Source: Paracoccus shanxieyensis (GTDB lineage Bacteria > Pseudomonadota > Alphaproteobacteria > Rhodobacterales > Rhodobacteraceae). Taken from it: a stretch of 64,000 nt of DNA. Positions within the stretch are counted from its first letter, which is position 1; every line of letters starts with the position of its first letter. The stretch lies in the NCBI RefSeq assembly GCF_009711265.1, contig NZ_WMII01000011.1:62001-126000 (forward strand). Direction: 5' to 3'. Shown here piece after piece: positions 17,443-26,417 of this stretch. Under the pieces are notes generated by a model. That model worked only from the letters and a program-made list of their open reading frames with translations. It was not told the DNA's origin and did no database searches. A program made the translations under genes and the position numbers.

Positions 17443-17936
17443 TGCGCATTCTGCCCGCCGCCCTTCTTGCAACCCTGCCTTTCGCCGCGCCCGCGCTGGC
17501 CCAGCAGGACGTCGTGACCTATGATGCCGACGCCGTGACGGCCTGCCTGTCTGCGGCGACCGATGACGGCCAGCGTTGGGCCTGTATCGGACAGGCCTCG
17601 GATGGCTGCATGGCGGCGCCCGGTGGCGCAAGCACGGTCGGCATGACGCAATGCCTTGGTCACGAACGCGCCGACTGGGACAGGCTGCTGAACGACAATT
17701 ACGCCAAGCTGGTTGCGCAGACCAAGGACAGCGACGCAGGCAATGCGCAGCCTGTCTTGCCCGCCTTGCAGGCCATGCAGCGCGACTGGATCGCCTTTCG
17801 CGATGCAAGCTGCACATTCGCGGCGCTGCAATTTCAGGGGGGCACGGCGGCAGGCCCGGCGGGCGAAAGCTGCCTGCTGCAACTGACCGGCGAACAGGCC
17901 CTGCGGCTGGGCAGCTCTCTGGGCGATACGCCATGA
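17442..17936 (+). CDS. Secreted LprI-like (DUF1311-type) protein 1
   Basis: A 164-residue exported protein with a signal peptide (residues 1-20, APALAQ cleavage). It has the LprI/DUF1311 core motif QRDWIAFRDASC at 113-124 and six cysteines (35, 48, 56, 71, 124, 144), suggesting three disulfides in the periplasm. The family is named for a mycobacterial lysozyme inhibitor; function here is unproved. Its ATG overlaps the ivd stop (TGATG, 17440-17444) and its stop overlaps the next gene, so it is embedded in the leucine operon and translationally coupled. Confidence 0.78.
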   Translation: MRILPAALLATLPFAAPALAQQDVVTYDADAVTACLSAATDDGQRWACIGQASDGCMAAPGGASTVGMTQCLGHERADWDRLLNDNYAKLVAQTKDSDAGNAQPVLPALQAMQRDWIAFRDASCTFAALQFQGGTAAGPAGESCLLQLTGEQALRLGSSLGDTP

Positions 17937-18367
17937 AAGCCGCGCTCCTTGCCCTGCTGATCGCGCCCCCGGCCTTTGCCGGGGACAGTTCCGGCTTTGA
18001 CCCGGCGGCGATCGACCAATGCCTTGAGGCCGCGCAGACGCAGGGCGCGCGCGCCGATTGTGCCGATGCCGGGATGCAGGCCTGCCTTGACTATGCGACC
18101 GCGCGATATACGGGCGACGACGCCGATTTCCCGATGGCGAATTGCCTCGATGCCGCGCATCAGGCATGGGAAGCGAAGCTGACCGCCACCTATGCCGATG
18201 CTGTGGCGCAACTGCCCGCCCAGCCCCTGCGCGCGGCGGAACGCGACTGGATCGCCTTCCGCGCGGCACTTTGCGCCGTCCCCACGGGGGATCTGGCCAA
18301 GGCCCGCTGCATCCGCGACGAAACCGCCCGCCAGACGGCGCTGCTGATCTCGATGGAGCCATCATGA
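17933..18367 (+). CDS. Secreted LprI-like (DUF1311-type) protein 2
   Basis: A 144-residue paralogue of the preceding gene product: signal peptide 1-16 (PPAFAG), core motif [12 protein letters not shown] at 103-114, and six cysteines (30, 43, 51, 71, 114, 126) spaced similarly. Start and stop both form ATGA overlaps, with LprI-like 1 (17933-17936) and with mccB (18364-18367), so it sits between two cytoplasmic catabolic genes without any intergenic space. The pair probably arose by tandem duplication. Function unknown; periplasmic location inferred. Confidence 0.75.
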   Translation: MKAALLALLIAPPAFAGDSSGFDPAAIDQCLEAAQTQGARADCADAGMQACLDYATARYTGDDADFPMANCLDAAHQAWEAKLTATYADAVAQLPAQPLRAAERDWIAFRAALCAVPTGDLAKARCIRDETARQTALLISMEPS

Positions 18368-19962
18368 AACTGCCGACCCGCGCCCTGCCTGCTTCTGAAA
18401 CCTTCCGCGCCAACCGACAGGCGCATCTGGATATGCTGGCCCAGATGCGCGAGGCCGCCGAGGTGGCCGCGGCAGGCGGCGGGCAGGCGGCGCTGGCCCG
18501 CCATACGTCACGCGGCAAGATGGCGCCGCGCGACCGGGTGGCGAACCTGCTGGATCCCGGCGCGCCGTTTCTGGAAATCGGCGCGACGGCGGCGCATGGC
18601 ATGTATGACGGCGCAGCCCCTGCGGCGGGCGTGATCGCGGGCATCGGTCGCGTGATGGGGCAGGATGTGATGGTCGTGGCCAATGACGCGACGGTCAAAG
18701 GCGGCACCTATTACCCGATGACCGTCAAGAAACACCTGCGCGCGCAGGAAATCGCCGAGGAATGCGAACTGCCCTGCATCTATCTGGTCGATAGCGGCGG
18801 CGCGAACCTGCCCAATCAGGATGAGGTCTTTCCCGACCGCGACCATTTCGGGCGCATCTTCTACAATCAGGCGCGCATGTCGGCCAAGGGCATCGCCCAG
18901 ATCGCGGTGGTCATGGGCTCGTGCACGGCGGGAGGGGCCTATGTCCCGGCCATGTCGGATGTGACCATCATCGTGCGCGATCAGGGCACGATCTTTCTGG
19001 CCGGCCCGCCGCTGGTCAAGGCCGCCACCGGCGAAATCGTCACCGCCGAGGATCTGGGCGGCGGCGATGTGCATACGCGGCTGTCGGGCGTGGCCGATTA
19101 TCTGGCCGAAGACGACGCCCATGCCCTTGCCATGGCCCGCCGCGCCGTCGGCAACCTGAACCGCACCCGCCATGTACCGCGTCAGACCTCCGAGCCGCCC
19201 GCCTATGACCCCGAGGAGATCCTCGGCATCGTGCCCGCCGATCTGCGCACCCCCTATGACATCCGCGAGGTGATCGCCCGCGTCGTGGATGGCTCGCGCT
19301 TTGACGAATTCAAACCCCGCTTCGGCGAAACGCTGGTGACGGGCTTTGCCCATATCGACGGCATGGCGGCGGGCATCATCGCCAATAACGGCGTGATCTT
19401 CTCCGAGGCCGCGCAAAAGGGCGCGCATTTCATCGAACTCTGCAGCCAGCGCCACATCCCGCTGGTGTTCCTGCAAAACGTCACCGGCTTCATGGTCGGG
19501 CGCAAATACGAAAACGAAGGCATCGCGCGCCACGGTGCCAAGATGGTGACGGCGGTGGCGACGACCAGCGTGCCCAAGATCACCATGCTGGTCGGCGGCA
19601 GCTTCGGGGCGGGCAATTACGGCATGTCGGGCCGCGCCTACAGCCCACGCTTCCTGTGGACATGGCCCAATTCCCGCATCTCTGTCATGGGCGGCGAACA
19701 GGCGGCGGGGGTGCTGGCCACGGTGCGCCGCGACGGCATCGAACGCAAGGGCGGCACATGGTCCGCCGAGGATGAGGCCGAATTCAAACGTCCCACCATC
19801 GAGATGTTCCAGAAGCAGTCCCACCCGCTCTATGCCTCGGCCCGGCTCTGGGATGACGGCATCATCGACCCGCGCCACACCCGTCAGGTCCTGTCGCTGT
19901 CTCTGGCCGCCAGCCTGAATGCCGCTATCCAGCCGACACGCTTCGGCATCTTCCGCATGTGA
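18364..19962 (+). CDS. mccB: Methylcrotonyl-CoA carboxylase, carboxyltransferase (beta) subunit
   Basis: Transfers the carboxyl group from carboxybiotin to 3-methylcrotonyl-CoA, giving 3-methylglutaconyl-CoA. The 532-residue length, [20 protein letters not shown] near 47-66, [20 protein letters not shown], and [19 protein letters not shown] (with the MCC-type YENEGI) separate it from propionyl-CoA carboxylase beta chains. The [19 protein letters not shown] segment is the conserved carboxyltransferase core. It is coupled to the LprI-like gene by ATGA. A 167-base gap with a repeat copy separates it from mccA. Confidence 0.93.
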   Translation: MKLPTRALPASETFRANRQAHLDMLAQMREAAEVAAAGGGQAALARHTSRGKMAPRDRVANLLDPGAPFLEIGATAAHGMYDGAAPAAGVIAGIGRVMGQDVMVVANDATVKGGTYYPMTVKKHLRAQEIAEECELPCIYLVDSGGANLPNQDEVFPDRDHFGRIFYNQARMSAKGIAQIAVVMGSCTAGGAYVPAMSDVTIIVRDQGTIFLAGPPLVKAATGEIVTAEDLGGGDVHTRLSGVADYLAEDDAHALAMARRAVGNLNRTRHVPRQTSEPPAYDPEEILGIVPADLRTPYDIREVIARVVDGSRFDEFKPRFGETLVTGFAHIDGMAAGIIANNGVIFSEAAQKGAHFIELCSQRHIPLVFLQNVTGFMVGRKYENEGIARHGAKMVTAVATTSVPKITMLVGGSFGAGNYGMSGRAYSPRFLWTWPNSRISVMGGEQAAGVLATVRRDGIERKGGTWSAEDEAEFKRPTIEMFQKQSHPLYASARLWDDGIIDPRHTRQVLSLSLAASLNAAIQPTRFGIFRM

Positions 19963-20023
19963 CGGCCCGGAATGATCCAAATGATCCAGCCCCGCCACAC
20001 CCCAGCAGGCGACGCGCCGATGC

Positions 20024-20075
20024 CTTCTTCGTTCCGCAAATACTCCACGGGGGTCCGGGGGTGTGAAACCCCCGG
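20024..20075. repeat. Dispersed intergenic repeat, copy C, degenerate, inside the mccB-mccA gap
   Basis: CTTCTTCGTTCCGCAAATACTCC (split: CTTCTTCGTTCC at 20024, GCAAATACTCC at 20036) is a diverged copy of the TTCCTTGTTTTnCAAATACCC core. It is followed by the perfect hairpin CCGGGGGT-GTGAA-ACCCCCGG (20055-20075). There is no long T-run after it. It occupies a 167-base gap between two subunit genes of one enzyme. Confidence 0.65.
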
Positions 20076-20129
20076 CTTGCCGCATGAGCCACGCGCCGTG
20101 TGTGCAGCACCCCGGCGAAAGGTAAGCTG

Positions 20130-22061
20130 ATGTTTCACAAGATCCTGATTGCCAACCGGGGCGAGATCGCCTGCCGCATCATCGACACGGCCCGCCGCAT
20201 GGGGGTCGAAACCGTCGCGGTGTTTTCCGATGCCGACCGCGATGCCCGCCATGTCGCCATGGCGGATCAGGCGGTCCATATCGGTGCCTCCGCCCCCAGG
20301 GACAGCTATCTGCGCGGCGACGCGATCATCCGCGCCGCGCTGGACAGCGGGGCGCAGGCCATCCATCCGGGCTATGGCTTTCTCAGCGAAAATCCTGATT
20401 TCGTCGATGCCGTCACCGCGGCGGGGCTGGTCTTCATCGGCCCCTCGGCGGCGGCGATCCGCAAGATGGGGCTCAAGGACGCGGCCAAGGCGCTGATGGC
20501 CGATGCGGGCGTACCGGTCGTGCCGGGCTATCACGGCCGCGATCAGGATGCAGACCATCTGGCCGCGCAGGCGCAGGCGATCGGCTGGCCAGTGCTCATC
20601 AAGGCGGTGGCGGGCGGCGGCGGCAAGGGGATGCGGCTTGTGGACCGCGCGCAGGATTTCGCCGCTGCGCTGGCCTCGGCGCAGGGCGAGGCCGCGACCG
20701 CCTTCGGCAATCCCGATGTGCTGATCGAAAAATACATCCTCTCGCCGCGCCATATCGAAATTCAGGTCTTTGGCGATGGCACGGATGCGGTGCATCTTTT
20801 TGAACGCGACTGCTCGCTGCAGCGCCGCCATCAGAAGGTGATCGAGGAAGCCCCGGCTCCCGGCATGACCCCGGAGATGCGCGCGGCGATGGGACAGGCG
20901 GCGGTGCGCGCCGCCCGCGCCATCGGCTATTGCGGTGCGGGCACGGTCGAATTCATCGTCGACGGCACGCAGGGCCTGCGCCCGGACGGCTTCTGGTTCA
21001 TGGAGATGAACACCCGCCTGCAGGTCGAACATCCCGTGACCGAGGCGATCACCGGCGTCGATCTGGTCGAATGGCAGTTGCGCGTGGCCTCGGGCCAGCC
21101 CTTGCCCGCGCGCCAGCAGGATCTGACCATCTCGGGCCATGCCTTCGAGGCGCGGCTTTATGCCGAAGACGTGCCGGCAGGCTTCCTGCCCGCCACCGGC
21201 ACGCTGGCGCATCTGCAATTCCCGGCCTCGGCGCGGATCGAAACCGGGGTGCGCGCGGGCGATACGATCAGCCCGTGGTATGATCCGATGATCGCCAAGA
21301 TCGTCACCCATGCCGCGACCCGCGACGCGGCGCTGCGGGCGCTGGACATTGCGCTGTGTGACACCGAGGTGGCGGGGACCGTCACCAATATCGACTTCCT
21401 GACCGCGCTGACCCGGCATCCGGGCTTTGCGGCGGGACAGGTCGATACCGGCCTGATCGCCCGCGACATCGCCGATCTGACCCACCCCGCCAATGCCGAT
21501 CCGCGCGACCTTGCTCTGGCGGTGCTGGGGCTGGCGGGGCTGGACCAACTGCCGCCGCAGGCGGGCTTTACCCTGTGGCAGCCGCTGCGCCGCACCATCG
21601 CATGGCAGGGCGGGCAGGCGGTGATCGCGGTCCGGCCCGGCAGCACGACGGTCGATCTGGGCGACAGCCAGCACGATCTGACCCTGCGACAGGGCGTCTG
21701 GTGGATCGACGGCAGCCCGCATCCCGCCCGCATCCAGCGCCATGCCGCCGGGGTCAGCGTCTTCGGGCGGCACGCCCGGCTGACGTTGCACCCGCTGGAC
21801 CCGCTGGATCGCGACATGGCCCATGCGGGCGGCGGGCTGACGCTGTCGCCCATGCCAGGGCTGGTCAAGGCGGTCTTTGTCGAGGCCGGGCAAGAGGTGG
21901 CCGCAGGCGACCGGCTGGCCGTGCTTGAGGCGATGAAGATGGAACACAGCCTGACCGCCGCCCGCGCCGGTCGCGTGGCCGAGGTCATGGCCCGGCCCGG
22001 CGATCAGGTCGAGGCCGGCGCGCCTCTGATCCGGCTGGAGGAGGAGGAGGGCGATGGCTGA
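20130..22061 (+). CDS. mccA: Methylcrotonyl-CoA carboxylase, biotin-carrying (alpha) subunit
   Basis: Biotin carboxylase plus biotin carrier of methylcrotonyl-CoA carboxylase, 643 residues. The biotin carboxylase part begins KILIANRGEIACRI; the ATP-grasp glycine loop AVAGGGGKGMRL is near 162-173, and the metal/carboxylate motif EMNTRLQVEHPVTE near 291-304. The biotinyl lysine is Lys603 in EAMKMEHS. Ribosome-binding site AAAGG precedes the ATG at 20130. Its 3' end overlaps the GST gene by eight bases. Context with ivd, HMG-CoA lyase and hydratase supports MCC rather than a general acyl-CoA carboxylase. Confidence 0.93.
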   Translation: MFHKILIANRGEIACRIIDTARRMGVETVAVFSDADRDARHVAMADQAVHIGASAPRDSYLRGDAIIRAALDSGAQAIHPGYGFLSENPDFVDAVTAAGLVFIGPSAAAIRKMGLKDAAKALMADAGVPVVPGYHGRDQDADHLAAQAQAIGWPVLIKAVAGGGGKGMRLVDRAQDFAAALASAQGEAATAFGNPDVLIEKYILSPRHIEIQVFGDGTDAVHLFERDCSLQRRHQKVIEEAPAPGMTPEMRAAMGQAAVRAARAIGYCGAGTVEFIVDGTQGLRPDGFWFMEMNTRLQVEHPVTEAITGVDLVEWQLRVASGQPLPARQQDLTISGHAFEARLYAEDVPAGFLPATGTLAHLQFPASARIETGVRAGDTISPWYDPMIAKIVTHAATRDAALRALDIALCDTEVAGTVTNIDFLTALTRHPGFAAGQVDTGLIARDIADLTHPANADPRDLALAVLGLAGLDQLPPQAGFTLWQPLRRTIAWQGGQAVIAVRPGSTTVDLGDSQHDLTLRQGVWWIDGSPHPARIQRHAAGVSVFGRHARLTLHPLDPLDRDMAHAGGGLTLSPMPGLVKAVFVEAGQEVAAGDRLAVLEAMKMEHSLTAARAGRVAEVMARPGDQVEAGAPLIRLEEEEGDG

Positions 22062-22716
22062 TCTGACGCTTTGGCATGTGCCGCTGTCGCGTTCGATGCG
22101 GATCCTGTGGCTGCTTGAGGAAATCGGCTGCGCCTATGATCTGGTGCAGATGGACATGACCGATGGTTCGATGCGGCGGCCGCCCTATGACGCCATCCAT
22201 CCGGCCGGACGCGTGCCTGCGCTGCGCGATGGCGACGTGATGCTGCACGAATCCGGCGCGATGACCGAATGGCTGTGCGAAACCCGCGCCCGGCATCTGG
22301 GACGCGCGCCGGGGGCGACTGACCGGGCCGAATGGCTGGACTGGCTGCATTACGGCGAAACGCTGGCCCAGCATGTCGCGGCACTGACCCAGTCGCATGT
22401 CTTCCTGCGCGAGGAATGGCAGCGCTCTCCGACGGTGATGAAGCTGGAAACCGCGCGCCTGTCGCGGGCCCTCAGCCTGGTCGAACAGCGGCTGGCGGGC
22501 CGCGACTGGCTGATGGGCGAATTTTCGGGCGTGGACTGTCAGCTGGGCTTTTCGGTCTGGATCTCGGCGCGCTTCGTGCGGCTGGACGACCGCCCGGCGC
22601 TGGCCGCCTATCGCGACCGCTGCGCCGCCCGCCCGGCCTTTCAGCGCGCCCTGCCTGCGCCGGGTCAGGCGGTCATATATCAACGCGATTTCTATGAGTT
22701 GCCGGATGTTCGTTGA
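22054..22716 (+). CDS. Glutathione S-transferase family protein in the leucine operon
   Basis: A 220-residue GST: N-terminal thioredoxin-like domain (LWHVPLSRSMRILWLLEEIG, then AGRVPALRDGDVMLHESGAMTEWL in two parts) and a helical domain with LAGRDWLMGEFSGVDCQLGF, the N-capping region. It overlaps mccA by eight bases with a GAGGAGGAGG ribosome-binding site, and overlaps the HMG-CoA lyase gene by 11 bases, so it belongs to the operon. A role in detoxifying or thiol-handling of reactive acyl intermediates is only an inference. Confidence 0.83.
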   Translation: MADLTLWHVPLSRSMRILWLLEEIGCAYDLVQMDMTDGSMRRPPYDAIHPAGRVPALRDGDVMLHESGAMTEWLCETRARHLGRAPGATDRAEWLDWLHYGETLAQHVAALTQSHVFLREEWQRSPTVMKLETARLSRALSLVEQRLAGRDWLMGEFSGVDCQLGFSVWISARFVRLDDRPALAAYRDRCAARPAFQRALPAPGQAVIYQRDFYELPDVR

Positions 22717-23554
22717 AATTTTCGAGGTCGGACCGCGCGACGGTCTGCAAAACGAGCCACGCCAGATCGCCACGGAAGACAAGATCGCGCTGGTCGATCT
22801 GCTGTCCACCGCAGGCTTTCGCCGGATCGAGGTGACCAGCTTCGTTCCGGCAAAATGGGTGCCGCAGATGGCCGATGCGGCGCAGGTCATGGCGGGGATC
22901 GCGCGCCGCGCGGGCACGGCCTATTCCGTCCTGACGCCGAACCTGCGCGGCTATCAGGCGGCCCGCGATGCCGGGGCGGATGAGGTGGCGATCTTTGCCT
23001 CGGCCTCGGAAGGCTTCTCGCGCGCCAATCTGAACGCGACCATCGCCGAAAGTCTGGAACGGCTGGCCCCGGTGGCGCAGGCGGCGCGGGCCGATGGGGT
23101 GGCGCTGCGCGGCTATGTGTCGGTCGTGACGGATTGCCCGTTTGACGGTGCCGTGCCGCCGCAGGCGGTGGCGCAGGTGGTGGCGGCGCTGCGCGACATG
23201 GGCTGTCACGAGATCAGCCTTGGCGACACCATCGGGCAGGGCCGCCCGGAAACCGTCGATGCCATGCTGTCGGCGGTGCTGGACGAACTGCCCGCCACCG
23301 CACTGGCCGGGCATTTCCACGACACCGCCGGTCGCGCGTTGCAGAATGTCGAGGCCAGCCTTGCCCGCGGCCTGCGGGTCTTTGACGCCGCGGTGGGGGG
23401 CTTGGGCGGCTGCCCCTATGCCCCCGGCGCCAAGGGCAATGTCGCGACCGAGGCGCTGGCCGCCCATCTGGCCGCGCTGGGATATCGCACCGATCTGGAC
23501 ATGGCGGTGATCGCCCGCGCCGCCGATATGGCCCGCAACCTCAGGAGCGCATGA
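22706..23554 (+). CDS. Hydroxymethylglutaryl-CoA lyase
   Basis: Cleaves HMG-CoA to acetyl-CoA and acetoacetate, the last step of leucine breakdown. EVGPRDGLQNE (7-17) holds the catalytic Arg11 and metal-binding Asp12, GHFHDTAGRAL carries the metal histidines, and Cys236 in GGCPYAPGAKGN is the signature active-site cysteine. Length of 282 is a little short but complete. The ATG at 22706 is preferred; another in-frame ATG is at 22694. It overlaps its neighbours on both sides, confirming operon membership. Confidence 0.93.
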   Translation: MFVEIFEVGPRDGLQNEPRQIATEDKIALVDLLSTAGFRRIEVTSFVPAKWVPQMADAAQVMAGIARRAGTAYSVLTPNLRGYQAARDAGADEVAIFASASEGFSRANLNATIAESLERLAPVAQAARADGVALRGYVSVVTDCPFDGAVPPQAVAQVVAALRDMGCHEISLGDTIGQGRPETVDAMLSAVLDELPATALAGHFHDTAGRALQNVEASLARGLRVFDAAVGGLGGCPYAPGAKGNVATEALAAHLAALGYRTDLDMAVIARAADMARNLRSA

Positions 23555-24324
23555 TGCAGACCATCCGTATTCAGACAGACGCCCGCGGCGTCGCCACCCT
23601 GTGGCTGGCGCGCGCCGAGAAACACAACGCGCTGTCGGCGCAGATGATCGACGAGGTGACGCAGGCGGCGGACCAACTGGGCCGCGATCCCGACGTGCGT
23701 GTCGTGGTGCTGGCCGCCGAGGGCAAAAGCTTTTGCGCCGGCGGGGATCTGGGCTGGATGCAGGACCAGATGCAGGCTGATGCGGCCACGCGGCGCGACG
23801 GCGCGGTGCGGCTGGCGGGCATGCTGGAGGCGCTGAACACCCTGCCAAAGCCGCTGATCGGGCGCGTGCAGGGCAATGCCTTCGGGGGCGGGGTCGGCAT
23901 GATCGCGGTCTGCGATGTGGCGGTCGCCGTGCCACAGGCCCGCTTTGGCCTGACCGAGACCCGGCTGGGGCTGATCCCCGCCACCATCGGCCCCTATGTG
24001 CTGGCCCGCATGGGCGAGGGCAAGGCGCGGCGCGTCTTCATGTCCGGGCGGATCTTCGATGCCGCCGAGGCCGTGCGGCTGGATCTGCTGGCCGATGTGA
24101 CCGACGATCTGGACGCGGCCATCGCCGCCGAAGTCGCGCCCTGTCTGGACTGTGCCCCCGCCGCCGTCGCCGCCGCCAAGCGACTTGCCCGCAGTCTTGG
24201 CCCGCGCATCGATCAGGCCACCATCGATCACAGCATTCAGGCACTGGTCAGCGTCTGGGAAGGCGATGAGGCCCCCGAAGGCGTCTCGGCCTTCTTCGCC
24301 AAGCGCAAGCCGCGCTGGCAATAG
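23551..24324 (+). CDS. Enoyl-CoA hydratase/isomerase family, probably methylglutaconyl-CoA hydratase
   Basis: Crotonase-fold protein of 257 residues. The oxyanion-hole elements are SFCAGGDLGWM (about 60-70) and GNAFGGGVGMIAVCD (about 107-121), followed by FGLTETRLGLIPATIGPYV, the catalytic Glu region of hydratases. Placed last in the leucine operon, it is the expected enzyme converting 3-methylglutaconyl-CoA to HMG-CoA. Start at 23551 or 23554; it overlaps the HMG-CoA lyase stop by four bases. Substrate assignment rests on operon context. Confidence 0.88.
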   Translation: MMQTIRIQTDARGVATLWLARAEKHNALSAQMIDEVTQAADQLGRDPDVRVVVLAAEGKSFCAGGDLGWMQDQMQADAATRRDGAVRLAGMLEALNTLPKPLIGRVQGNAFGGGVGMIAVCDVAVAVPQARFGLTETRLGLIPATIGPYVLARMGEGKARRVFMSGRIFDAAEAVRLDLLADVTDDLDAAIAAEVAPCLDCAPAAVAAAKRLARSLGPRIDQATIDHSIQALVSVWEGDEAPEGVSAFFAKRKPRWQ

Positions 24325-24440
24325 CCTTGCACCCGCTGCATGGCAGCACGCCGCCCGCTTGAGGCTGGTGGAAGTTTCGGGCATCTGTTATCGCGAACAT
24401 ACCCTTATTTCCCTGCCCATATCGACCGGAAGCTGCTGCC

Positions 24441-25637
24441 ATGTCGCCCCAGCCCAATATCAGGCTTGCCATTCTTGCGCTCGGCCTTGGCGCCTTCGCC
24501 ATCGGCACCTCGGAATTTGCCGCCATGGGGCTTTTGCCCATGTATCGCGACGATCTGGGCATCACCAATACCGGCGCGGGCCATGTCGTCAGCGCCTATG
24601 CGCTGGGGGTGGTGGTGGGCGCGCCCGTCACCTCGATCCTTGGGGCAAAGCTGCCGCGGCGCCGCTATCTGGCGGGGCTGATCGCGGTCTTCGGGGTGAT
24701 GAATCTGGCGGCGGCGCTGCTGCCCGGTTATGCGACGCTGGTGACGACGCGGTTTCTGGCGGGCCTGCCGCATGGCGGATTTCTGGGCGTGGCGATGCTG
24801 TTTGCCGCCGATGCGCTGCCGCGCGAACAGCGGGCCAAGGGCGTGACGCAGGTGCTGCTGGGGCTGACCATCGCCAATATCGCTGGCGTGCCGCTGGCCG
24901 CCGCGCTGGGGCAGAGCCTTGGCTGGCGCTGGGGCTTTGCGCTGCCGGGCGTGCTGGCGCTGCTGGCGGGCTGGCTGATCCTGCGCGTCGCCCCCCGCGT
25001 CGGCGCCGATCCCGATGCCCGCCCCATGGCCGAGCTGCGCGCGCTTGGCAACCCTGCCGTTCTGCTGACGCTGCTGGTGGGCACGGTGGGCTTTGGCGGG
25101 CTGTTTGCGGTCTATTCCTTCCTGTCCGCCGCCATGCTGGCCACCACGACGCCGCCCGCATGGGCGCTGACCGTGCTGCTGGCGATGTTCGGCGTTGGCG
25201 GCACGCTGGGCAGCATCCTGTCGGCGCGGCTGGCGATCCGGCTGGGGAATTTCCCTGCGGCGCTGGTCCTGATGCTGTTCATGGCGGCGACGCAGGCCTT
25301 TGCCTCCTACGCGGTGGGCGACTGGGCGGTGATGATCCTGTCATCCTTCCTGCTGGGGCTGGGCTCGGGCATGGTGGTGCCGCTTCAGACCCGCCTGATG
25401 GATGTCGCGGGCAATGCGCAATCCATGGCGGCTGCCATGAACCACGCGGCCTTCAACGCGGCCAACGCGCTTGGGCCGTGGCTTGCGGGCATGGCGCTGG
25501 CGGCGGGCTGGGGCTGGCGGTCGTCGGGGATCGTCGGCGTGGCGCTGTCCTTCGCGGGTATCGGCGCCCTGGGCCTGTGCTGGTGGCAGGCCCGCGCCTC
25601 AGCCCGGACCGTGCAGGATCGCCCGGCGCGAGCCTGA
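24441..25637 (+). CDS. MFS transporter (DHA1, AraJ-like)
   Basis: Twelve-helix major-facilitator protein of 398 residues. The N-terminus GLGAFAIGTSEFAAMGLLP and the motif A-like loop GAKLPRRRYL after helix 2 match the sugar-efflux/drug-efflux DHA1 group (AraJ, SotB). Helix 5 motif C-like sequence is GLTIANIAGVPLAAALG. Export of an arabinose-like sugar or a drug is possible; the substrate cannot be read. Alone after the leucine operon; the 116-base gap before it shows only a small GCTGC/GCAGC stem. Confidence 0.82.
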   Translation: MSPQPNIRLAILALGLGAFAIGTSEFAAMGLLPMYRDDLGITNTGAGHVVSAYALGVVVGAPVTSILGAKLPRRRYLAGLIAVFGVMNLAAALLPGYATLVTTRFLAGLPHGGFLGVAMLFAADALPREQRAKGVTQVLLGLTIANIAGVPLAAALGQSLGWRWGFALPGVLALLAGWLILRVAPRVGADPDARPMAELRALGNPAVLLTLLVGTVGFGGLFAVYSFLSAAMLATTTPPAWALTVLLAMFGVGGTLGSILSARLAIRLGNFPAALVLMLFMAATQAFASYAVGDWAVMILSSFLLGLGSGMVVPLQTRLMDVAGNAQSMAAAMNHAAFNAANALGPWLAGMALAAGWGWRSSGIVGVALSFAGIGALGLCWWQARASARTVQDRPARA

Positions 25638-26300
25638 GCCGAATTCGCGGCGGATGTTCATGGCCAGAACGGCGGTGGTCGCGATGGCCAGCCAAAGCGG
25701 TCCCGCCAGCCATCCCAGCGCGCCCAGCGAAAAATAGACGCAGCGCAGCCCCGAGTTGAAGCTTTTGGCGGCGGTGATGTTGATCTCGGCCGCTTTCAGC
25801 GCGCGGGGGATCGCCGTCGGATCGGTGACATCGTTCGGCACCGCCCCCATCAGGATCGCGCAATAGCCGAACAGCCGGTGCGACCAGATGAACCGCAGCA
25901 GCGCATTGGCCACGAAGAACAGCACGACGACGATCTTGATTTCCCACATCAGCGCGGGAACGTGGTCGATGTCGAACTGACGCGCCACCCCGGCAAGCTG
26001 GTCGGTCTTGCCGATCAGCGCCAGCCCGCCGCCAATCGCGATCAGACAGGCCGAGGCGAAGAATGCCGTGCCTTCGCGCAATGTGGTCAGGATATTGGCG
26101 TCAAAGATCCGCGGTGAGCGGGTGACGAACTGGCGCATCCAGTCCCGGCGGTATTCCTTCATCAGGATCGACACCGAGGGATGGTTCTTGGGCGGGTGTT
26201 CGATGAACCAGCCGATGGCGAACCAGCTGAAGAACAGCCAGAACAGCGCAAGGGCGTCGGCGGGCGAAAAGGAACCGGGCAGGGCGAATAATGTCGTCAT
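25599..26300 (-). CDS. DUF599 domain membrane protein
   Basis: A 233-residue inner-membrane protein with about four hydrophobic segments (near 12-32, 80-100, 123-142, 200-222). The family signature NPSV-like HPSVSILMKEYRRDWMRQFVTR and DANILTTLREGTAFFASACL are present. DUF599 function is unknown. Its 3' end overlaps the convergent MFS gene by 39 bases. Divergent from glcD with about 90 bases to the upstream mini reading frame. Confidence 0.78.
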   Translation of the reverse strand: MTTLFALPGSFSPADALALFWLFFSWFAIGWFIEHPPKNHPSVSILMKEYRRDWMRQFVTRSPRIFDANILTTLREGTAFFASACLIAIGGGLALIGKTDQLAGVARQFDIDHVPALMWEIKIVVVLFFVANALLRFIWSHRLFGYCAILMGAVPNDVTDPTAIPRALKAAEINITAAKSFNSGLRCVYFSLGALGWLAGPLWLAIATTAVLAMNIRREFGSGSRRAILHGPG

Positions 26301-26390
26301 GGCCGAACTCTAGCCGCGGTCGTCAAAGGTTGCCAGCCTGCACCACGCCGACTATCCAAAGAGTCGCGATTTGATTCGGGGAGGAAGAAA

Positions 26391-26417
26391 ATGGCGCTTG
26401 CAGGGACAGCATTCTGA
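26391..26417 (+). CDS. Possible eight-codon leader peptide upstream of glcD
   Basis: ATG at 26391 starts an eight-residue frame (MALAGTAF) ending in TGA at 26415-26417, whose final A is the first base of the glcD ATG. A near-ideal ribosome-binding site (GGGGAGGAAG, 26379-26388) precedes it at good spacing. The geometry suggests translational coupling into glcD. The coding content is too short to judge by similarity; it may instead be an upstream ribosome-loading site. Confidence 0.45.
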   Translation: MALAGTAF

